From Pelomonas sp937871895 (GTDB taxonomy: Bacteria > Pseudomonadota > Gammaproteobacteria > Burkholderiales > Burkholderiaceae_C), in NCBI RefSeq assembly GCF_046348265.1, contig NZ_JAXMEO010000014.1: a stretch of DNA of 64,000 nt; one strand, written 5' to 3'. The translations under genes were made by a program, and so were the position numbers. Shown here one piece after another: positions 58,474 through 64,000 of the stretch (position 1 is its first letter; every line of letters begins with the position of its first letter). Under the pieces are notes generated by a model, which saw only the letters and a list, made by a program, of their open reading frames with translations, made no database searches and had not been told where the DNA came from.

Positions 58474-60231
58474 GTGTCTGAGCCGGTTCGCGCCAACAAC
58501 TTCCTGCGACATCAAATCGAGGCTGACCTCGAAGCCGGCACCCTGGCCGGCCGCCACTTTGCCGGCACCCCGGGCGATGCCGCCCACCACGCCGCCGGCC
58601 CGCTGGATGAAGCCCGCATCCGCACCCGCTTCCCGCCCGAGCCCAATGGCTATCTGCACATCGGCCACGCCAAGAGCATCTGCCTGAACTTCGGCCTGGC
58701 GCGCGACTACGGCGGCGCCTGCCATCTGCGCTTTGACGACACCAACCCCGAGAAGGAAGAGCAGGAGTACGTCGACGCCATCAAGGACATGGTCCAGTGG
58801 CTGGGCTGGAGCTGGGGCGACAACCTCTACGAGGCCAGCAGCTACTTCGACTTCATGTACCTTGCCGCAGAAAGCCTCGTTGAGGCCGGCCACGCGTATG
58901 TGGACGAGCAGACGCCTGAGGAGATGCGCGCCAACCGCGGCGACTTTGGCACCCCCGGCACCAACAGCCCCTGGCGTGACCGCAGCCCCGCCGACAACCT
59001 CGCCCGCCTGCGCGAGATGCGCGACGGCAAGCACCCCGACGGCGCGATGGTGCTGCGCGCCAAGATCGACATGGCCTCGCCCAACATCAACCTGCGCGAC
59101 CCGACGATCTACCGCATCAAGCACGCCGAGCATCACGCCACCGGCAACCGCTGGTGCATCTACCCGATGTACACCTTCGCGCACCCCATCGAGGACGCGC
59201 TGGAGCGCATCACCCACAGCATCTGCACGCTGGAGTTCGAAGACCAGCGCCCCTTCTACGACTGGCTGCTGAACCAGCTGGCCGACCTCGGCTTGCTCGC
59301 CCGCCCGCTGCCGCGCCAGTTCGAGTTCGGCCGCCTCAACCTCAACTACGTGGTCACCAGCAAGCGCAAGCTGCGCCAACTGGTTGAAGAAGGCCATGTG
59401 AGCGGCTGGGACGACCCGCGCATGCCCACCCTCGTCGGCCTGCGCCGCCGCGGCTTCACGCCCGAGAGCATCCGCGCCATGGTCGAGAGCACCGGCGTCA
59501 CCAAGCAAAACGCCTGGATCGAGGACACCGTGCTCGACGGCTGCCTGCGCGCCGACCTGGAGCCGCAGGCCCCGCGCGCCTTTGCCGTGCTGCAGCCGCT
59601 GAAATTGAAGCTCACCAACTTCGCCGAGGTCTTTGGCAGTCACGCGCACCGCGAGCCTTGCGAGACGGCCGCCCACCCGCACAAGCCTGAACTTGGCGTT
59701 CGCAAGTTCTCGCTCGGCCCCGAGCTGTGGATCGAGGCCGAGGATTTCATGGAGGTGCCGGTCAAGGGCTACTTCAGACTGTTCCCCGGCAACAAGGTCC
59801 GCCTCAAGGCCGGCTATGTCATCGAGTGCACCGGCTGCGAAAAGGACGCGAACGGCCAGGTCACGGCCGTGCTCGCCACCGTGGTGCCCGACACCAAGAG
59901 CGGTACGCCCGGCGCCGATGCCGTCAAGGTCAAGGGCGTGATCGGCTGGGTGGCGGCGCACGAGGCCGTGGCGGCCGAGATCCGGCTCTACGAGCGGCTC
60001 TTCACCACCCCGCAACCCGATGCGGGCGAGGGCAACTTCCTCGACTTCGTGAACCCCAACTCGCTGCGCGTGGTGCGGGGCTTCGTCGAGCCCTCACTGG
60101 CCGGTGCCGCGGCCGACCAGCGCTGGCAGTTCGAGCGCCACGGCTACTTCGTGTCCGACCGGGTGGACCACCGGGCCGACAAGCCGGTCTTCAACAAGAT
60201 CACCGGGCTGCGGGACAGCTTCGCCAAGTAG
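58474..60231 (+). CDS. glnS: Glutamine-tRNA ligase
   Basis: A 585-residue class I synthetase charging tRNAGln. The HIGH motif is RFPPEPNGYLHIGHAKSICLNFG and the KMSKS equivalent is VVTSKRKLRQLVEEG. The editing-free Rossmann core is followed by two beta-barrel anticodon-binding domains (PELWIEAEDFMEVPVKGYFRLFPGNKVRLK). The GTG at 58474 (VSEPVRANNFL) has GAGGGG about 5 bp upstream; GTG 58468 is the alternative. Presence of GlnRS fits a proteobacterium that does not rely solely on GatCAB for Gln-tRNAGln. Confidence 0.96.
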   Translation: MSEPVRANNFLRHQIEADLEAGTLAGRHFAGTPGDAAHHAAGPLDEARIRTRFPPEPNGYLHIGHAKSICLNFGLARDYGGACHLRFDDTNPEKEEQEYVDAIKDMVQWLGWSWGDNLYEASSYFDFMYLAAESLVEAGHAYVDEQTPEEMRANRGDFGTPGTNSPWRDRSPADNLARLREMRDGKHPDGAMVLRAKIDMASPNINLRDPTIYRIKHAEHHATGNRWCIYPMYTFAHPIEDALERITHSICTLEFEDQRPFYDWLLNQLADLGLLARPLPRQFEFGRLNLNYVVTSKRKLRQLVEEGHVSGWDDPRMPTLVGLRRRGFTPESIRAMVESTGVTKQNAWIEDTVLDGCLRADLEPQAPRAFAVLQPLKLKLTNFAEVFGSHAHREPCETAAHPHKPELGVRKFSLGPELWIEAEDFMEVPVKGYFRLFPGNKVRLKAGYVIECTGCEKDANGQVTAVLATVVPDTKSGTPGADAVKVKGVIGWVAAHEAVAAEIRLYERLFTTPQPDAGEGNFLDFVNPNSLRVVRGFVEPSLAGAAADQRWQFERHGYFVSDRVDHRADKPVFNKITGLRDSFAK

Positions 60232-60239
60232 GGCGCTGC

Positions 60240-61142
60240 TTACCGGATATCCAGCCGGTATTGCGGCCCCGGCGGTGGATGCCACCCGGGCGGGGCTTTC
60301 AGCTCAAGCACCAGCCGTTTGGCCACTTGAAATTGTTCGATGGCGGGCTTGAGGTGGCGGCGCAGCAGGGCTTGCAGGCTGCCGTCGGCATAGGCGCGTT
60401 CCAAGCCACGTGTGACGCGCTCGATCAGCACCCGGTTGCTGGGGTGGGTGTGCAGGTACTGCGGCAGTTCGTAGTGCAGCAGCAGGTGTGGCTCGATGGC
60501 CAGGTCGCTCAGGTGCGCATGGGCTGCTGCCTCGGCCGCGATCTCGTGCAGGCTGCGGCAGAAGAGGTCGGCGCGATTCAGGGCCACCATCTCGAACATG
60601 GTTTCGTAGTTCGGCGCTTCGATCACCTGCTGGCCGTTGGCGCGCAACACCGCCACATCGGGCCATTCGCGCCCTTGCACGTGGCGGAAGCGCGCCATGT
60701 CGGCCAGGTTCCGAATGCGCGCCAGCTCGGGCAGACGCTCACGCGGGGCAAAGCAGACGCGGTAGCCATTGATGCCCAGGTAGACCGGGAAGGGCAACAG
60801 GGCCAGGCCCAGGCCCTGGGTGGCGGCCGGCGATGCGGTGATGAGGAAGTTGGCCGGCTCATTGGCCTGGGCCGACAGCAGCGCCCGGCGCTTGTTCATG
60901 GGACTGGAGTCCATCAGCCGGTAGGGGCCGTACGCGGCTGCGGTGCGTTCCAACGCCAGCAGGATGGCATCGCGTGCGTAGTCGCGGCGGCGGTCGACGG
61001 CGGTGTCGGGGGCGCGCAAGGTGACGACCAGCGGCTCCGCCGCGCTGGCGGGCGCTGACCAGGCCGTCGGCAAGGCGCAGGCTGCCGCGCCACCCAGGGC
61101 CAGGTGCCGGCGTTGGAGGGCGTGCGCGGCGCACTTCGACAT
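60240..61142 (-). CDS. Periplasmic solute-binding protein (SBP family 3-like)
   Basis: A 300-residue exported protein with a Tat-like N-terminus (RRHLALGGAAACALPTAWSAPASA). The body has the shape of an extracellular solute-binding protein of family 3: an early VVTLRAP strand, PYRLMDSSPMNKRRALL, ADLFCRSLHEIAAEAAAHAHL and YADGSLQALLRRHLKPA. Its closest analogues act as orphan binding proteins without a transporter; no permease genes lie nearby. Ligand unknown. It is convergent with glnS (8-bp gap). Confidence 0.8.
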   Translation of the reverse strand: MSKCAAHALQRRHLALGGAAACALPTAWSAPASAAEPLVVTLRAPDTAVDRRRDYARDAILLALERTAAAYGPYRLMDSSPMNKRRALLSAQANEPANFLITASPAATQGLGLALLPFPVYLGINGYRVCFAPRERLPELARIRNLADMARFRHVQGREWPDVAVLRANGQQVIEAPNYETMFEMVALNRADLFCRSLHEIAAEAAAHAHLSDLAIEPHLLLHYELPQYLHTHPSNRVLIERVTRGLERAYADGSLQALLRRHLKPAIEQFQVAKRLVLELKAPPGWHPPPGPQYRLDIR

Positions 61143-61205
61143 CGGCTGATGCTAATCCCGCCAATGTGTGGATGTCGTCTAGGGTGACTCTCTAGTCCGC
61201 CTGCG

Positions 61206-61229
61206 CACCTTGACCTTACGGCCGTTGAG
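61206..61229 (-). pseudogene. Remnant of a dbpA 3' end
   Basis: On the minus strand this piece aligns to 62587-62610, the end of dbpA, with 22 of 24 bases identical, and the similarity extends through two further codons to 61200. The codons read Leu-x-Gly-Arg-Lys-Val-Lys-Val-Arg-Arg in both, with synonymous CGC/CGT, AGA/CGC and CGG/AGG changes and one Lys/Asn change. It has the same orientation as dbpA and lies on the far side of the intervening 413-residue gene. Too short to be a gene. Confidence 0.65.
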
Positions 61230-61276
61230 GATCTGCTGGGAGTCTGTGGTGGGCCGCAGCGCGGCGTTGAGAACGC

Positions 61277-62518
61277 CTACTTCGAAGCCTGGCTCCTGAA
61301 CTGCAGCCGGCGCTCGACGAAGCCACCCACGGCCGAGCTGCCGTCGCGCAGCTTGGGATCGATCTCCAGGCTCTCGCAGAACTGAATGGCAGCGAGCGTG
61401 AAGCCCTCGGCCGGGGACGTGGTGCCGGGCTTGAGGCCGCAGATCATGGAGCCGTCCTCCAGGACTTTGCAGCGCACGGCGATGTCGGCCGACATCTGGC
61501 GGAGCTGCGGATCGTTGGGGAGGTAGTCGGCGGCATCCCGGCGCCCGTTGCGAACGACCTTGACCTGTGCCAGGTCGAGCACCGTGCCGCTCTCAAGGTC
61601 CACGTCCCGCACATCGTCGTTGCTGATGGTGATTGGGAGGTCGATGGGGTAGACGGTCTGGTCTTGGGGGTCCGTCGTGCCGATGTCGAGTTGGTAGCGC
61701 AGGGCCCAGTCGCTCGCAAGCTTGCGGAAGGGGTCGATGGGCTGGCCGGCGGGGCCGTTGAGGCAGGAGCCGATCCGCCCGTTGCTTGCCTGGATGTTGC
61801 AGGGCACGAGCACCGTGAGCGGCTGGGGCGGAACGCCGAGCGCGCGCAGGCTGCGATTGCGGTAGGCGATGGTCGGGCGCGCGATGACGCGCGCTGGGTC
61901 CCAGGAGACATTGAGGTGCTTGGGTGGGGGCGACTGCGCGTCGAGCCGGGCACTGATGTTGCATTGGCGGCCACGGTTCTCGTCGAAGTCCGTGCTGACC
62001 ATGATGTCGAGGTCGTCGGCCGATGTGCGCGCGTGCTGGGAGCGCACAAAGAACAGGCCTCGCCCGGCCACCGTTTTCATCCTCGACGCTTTACCCACTT
62101 GAACGGCCTTCTCCGCGCCCACGAGAGCGGCGGTGAGGTCAAACATGCCAAAGCGGCTCTCCAGCTCGGTCACCAGCGCTGCGGTGCGGGCCTTGCAGTC
62201 GGCGACGCTGGCAGCAACGGCTGCGGTGCTGATCTCCCAGTGATGTGTGCCGCCGTAGCGCGAACCCACGCGTACGTCGTGGCGGAGGCCGCCCAGTTCG
62301 AGCAGTTGCGAGGCCTTGATCTCGTAGGCGATGCCGGGGCTTGGCGCACCGGCGAGCACCTTCCATTCGACGCCGGGCGTGGCCGCGCGCGCCTCCTGCG
62401 TGCTCATGCCGAAGCGCAGGGCGCCGAACTTCCAAGGGTCATCGCCAGCGGGTTGGGCGATGGCGGCCGAGGACAACAACAACGGGAACAAGAAGGGTGT
62501 GATTCGCATGGCGCGCAT
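61277..62518 (-). CDS. Secreted protein of unknown function with TonB-C-like end
   Basis: A 413-residue protein from ATG 62518 (ATG 62509 is equally possible). A signal peptide (about 1-21, ending AIAQ) implies export. Residues about 25-110 (FGALRFGMSTQEARAATPGVEW) recall small periplasmic domains whose GM(T/S)..EV start is common. The C-terminal about 60 residues (RCKVLEDGSMICGLK, TLAAIQFCESLEIDP, VGGFVERRLQF) resemble a TonB C-terminal domain, but the protein lacks a TonB membrane anchor. Several Cys pairs suggest disulfides. I do not recognise the whole. It separates dbpA from a remnant of dbpA's own end, so it looks inserted. Confidence 0.78.
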   Translation of the reverse strand: MRAMRITPFLFPLLLSSAAIAQPAGDDPWKFGALRFGMSTQEARAATPGVEWKVLAGAPSPGIAYEIKASQLLELGGLRHDVRVGSRYGGTHHWEISTAAVAASVADCKARTAALVTELESRFGMFDLTAALVGAEKAVQVGKASRMKTVAGRGLFFVRSQHARTSADDLDIMVSTDFDENRGRQCNISARLDAQSPPPKHLNVSWDPARVIARPTIAYRNRSLRALGVPPQPLTVLVPCNIQASNGRIGSCLNGPAGQPIDPFRKLASDWALRYQLDIGTTDPQDQTVYPIDLPITISNDDVRDVDLESGTVLDLAQVKVVRNGRRDAADYLPNDPQLRQMSADIAVRCKVLEDGSMICGLKPGTTSPAEGFTLAAIQFCESLEIDPKLRDGSSAVGGFVERRLQFRSQASK

Positions 62519-62559
62519 TGTTGCCGTGAAGGCCGGCGCGGCTTTGCGAGTTGTTCACC

Positions 62560-63960
62560 TCAGTCGGCCAGGTCCGCCAGCCGTCTCACCTTGACCTTGC
62601 GGCCCTTGAGCTTGCCCTGGCTCAGGCGCTTCACGGCCTCGCGGGCGATGCTGCGCTCCACCGCCACATAGCTGTGGAAGTCGGTGACGTTGATCTTGCC
62701 GATCTGCGTAGCGCTGAAGCCGGCCTCGCCCGTCAGCGCGCCGAGGATGTCGCCGGGCCGGATCTTTTCCTTGCGGCCGCCGAGGATCTGCAGCGTGTCC
62801 ATGGCGGGCAGCAGTGGGGCACCGGGGGCGTCTTGGAGGCCATCCAGCGGCTGCCATTGGAAGGGCGCGCCTTGCAGCTGCTCGATGCGGCCAACGCGGC
62901 CCATCTCGTCGAGGCTGGCGAGGCTCAAGGCCAGGCCCGAGGCGCCGGCCCGGCCGGTCCGGCCGATGCGGTGGACGTGCTGCTCCACGTCGGCACTCAC
63001 ATCGACATTGATGACGCAGGCGAGGTTGGCGATGTCCAGCCCGCGCGCGGCCACGTCGGTGGCGACGAGGACCGAGGCGCTGCGGTTGGCGAACTGGATC
63101 AGCACCTGGTCGCGGTCGCGCTGCTCCAGGTCGCCATGCAGGGCCAGCGCGACGAAGCCCTGCGCCGCCAGCACGGCCTCCAGGTCGCGGCATTGCTGCT
63201 TGGTGTTGCAAAAGGCGATGGTGGACTCGGGCCGGTAGGCGCGCAGCAATCGCGGCACGGCGTCCAGGCGCTGGGCCTCGGTCACCTCAAAAGCGATCTG
63301 CTCGATGCGGGACGCTGCAGCCTCTTTGCTGCCGGCCACCTTCACCGTGGCGGGCTCGCGCATGAAGGTGGCGGCGATGTCCTTCGCGCCCTCGGGGAAG
63401 GTGGCCGAGAACAGCAGGGTCTGGCGCTTGGGCGGCGCGCGTTTGGCGATGGCCTTGATGTCGTCGAGGAAGCCCATGTCCAGCATGCGGTCGGCCTCGT
63501 CCAGCACCAGCGTGTTGAGCGCAGCGAGGTCGAGCGTGCCGCGCTCCAGGTGGTCGATCAGCCGGCCCGGCGTGCCGACCGCGATGTGGGCGCCAAAGGC
63601 CAGGCTCTCGATCTGCGGCTTGATGGGGCTGCCGCCGCACAGGCTCAAGACCTTGATGTTGTCGGCCGCGCGGGCGAGGCGGCGGATCTCCTGCGTGACT
63701 TGATCGGCCAGCTCGCGCGTGGGGCAGAGCACCAGGGCTTGCACGCGGGGCAGCGCAGCGTCGAGCCGGTGCAGCAGGGCGAGGGCGAAAGCGGCGGTCT
63801 TGCCGCTGCCGGTCTGGGCCTCGCCGATCAGGTCCTGCCCGGCCAGGGCCAGCGGCAGGCTGGCGGCCTGGATGGGGGTCATCTGGGCGTAGCCGAGCTG
63901 GTCCAGGGTGGCCAGCAGGGCGGGGCTCAAGGGCAGGCGGGAGAAAGCGGTATCGGGCAT
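62560..63960 (-). CDS. dbpA: ATP-dependent RNA helicase DbpA
   Basis: A 466-residue DEAD-box helicase that acts on helix 92 of 23S rRNA during 50S assembly. Motifs: Q motif YAQMTPIQAASLPLALAG, I AQTGSGKT, Ia PTRELADQ, II LDEADRMLDMGFL, III SATF, V VATDVAARGLDI, VI HRIGRTGRAG. The C-terminal RNA-binding domain (about 385-466) shows KEKIRPGDILGALTGEAGFS and the basic end KLKGRKVKVRRLADLAD, the domain that gives DbpA its specificity. ATG 63960 starts MPDTAFSRLPLSPALLATL, as in the family. Confidence 0.96.
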   Translation of the reverse strand: MPDTAFSRLPLSPALLATLDQLGYAQMTPIQAASLPLALAGQDLIGEAQTGSGKTAAFALALLHRLDAALPRVQALVLCPTRELADQVTQEIRRLARAADNIKVLSLCGGSPIKPQIESLAFGAHIAVGTPGRLIDHLERGTLDLAALNTLVLDEADRMLDMGFLDDIKAIAKRAPPKRQTLLFSATFPEGAKDIAATFMREPATVKVAGSKEAAASRIEQIAFEVTEAQRLDAVPRLLRAYRPESTIAFCNTKQQCRDLEAVLAAQGFVALALHGDLEQRDRDQVLIQFANRSASVLVATDVAARGLDIANLACVINVDVSADVEQHVHRIGRTGRAGASGLALSLASLDEMGRVGRIEQLQGAPFQWQPLDGLQDAPGAPLLPAMDTLQILGGRKEKIRPGDILGALTGEAGFSATQIGKINVTDFHSYVAVERSIAREAVKRLSQGKLKGRKVKVRRLADLAD

Positions 63961-64000
63961 CGCCGGATTGTCCCCGCACCGTTGGTGCTCAGGTGGACTG

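Noticed and set aside
1..64000. CRISPR arrays, IS elements, phage genes, rRNA operons and known riboswitches
   Set aside because: No regularly spaced repeats, transposase or integrase motifs, rRNA sequence or recognisable riboswitch cores were found on either strand.

Overview
The window looks like the chromosome of a high-GC betaproteobacterium of the order Burkholderiales (Rubrivivax/Leptothrix/Roseateles relatives). The signs are high GC with strong third-position bias, the block argH / algZR-type two-component pair / ppc / hemC-hemD-hemX-hemY, the block rng-maf ... rlmH-rsfS-nadD-hemF-purD-yebC, and three secreted proteins ending in PEP-CTERM sorting signals. Genus is inference; no rRNA is present. 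No prophage, IS element, CRISPR array or replication origin was seen.

Layout. 1-1734: a tightly overlapped leftward operon (DUF2975 membrane protein, XRE regulator, Pro-rich anchored protein, secreted protein cut by the window edge). 1827-5814: YbaK deacylase, a PQQ-type sugar dehydrogenase lipoprotein, and a divergent lysR/lysA pair of the enteric type. 5983-10378: degenerate HD-GYP protein, ahpC and ahpF separated by nested hairpins, and rarD. 10442-16210: accessory region with an S15 hydrolase, MoaD-like protein, Asp-box protein, two PEP-CTERM proteins, a PIN toxin-antitoxin module and a 279-bp duplicated gene end. 16285-29644: argH, algZR-like genes plus two unknown tandem paralogues, ppc carrying a frameshift, hemCDXY and tRNA-Arg. 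29761-36539: polA, a Gfo/Idh/MocA oxidoreductase, a two-subunit molybdenum dehydrogenase and two tRNA-Lys genes. 36662-41833: tcdA, cpoB, pal, tolB and a chemoreceptor.

41972-53904 is a housekeeping run on the minus strand (rng, maf, then rlmH, rsfS, nadD, hemF, acyltransferase, purD, yebC) interrupted at 44168-48578 by a PEP-CTERM lectin-like protein, an ECF sigma factor and a Ser/Thr kinase. 53959-64000: a Doc toxin with an AbrB-type antitoxin, a HerA-like ATPase, a second LytS/LytTR pair, glnS, a solute-binding protein, an unknown secreted protein with a TonB-C-like end, and dbpA.

The most interesting structural signal is a repeated architecture. Twice (BNR gene at 12647 and dbpA at 62560) a complete gene is followed by foreign-looking cargo and then by an extra, diverged copy of that gene's own 3' end. 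This is what homology-facilitated illegitimate recombination, or an integration that replaces the 3' end of its target gene, would leave behind. The other notable novelty is a pair of unknown membrane-anchored paralogues translationally coupled to the algZR-like system.
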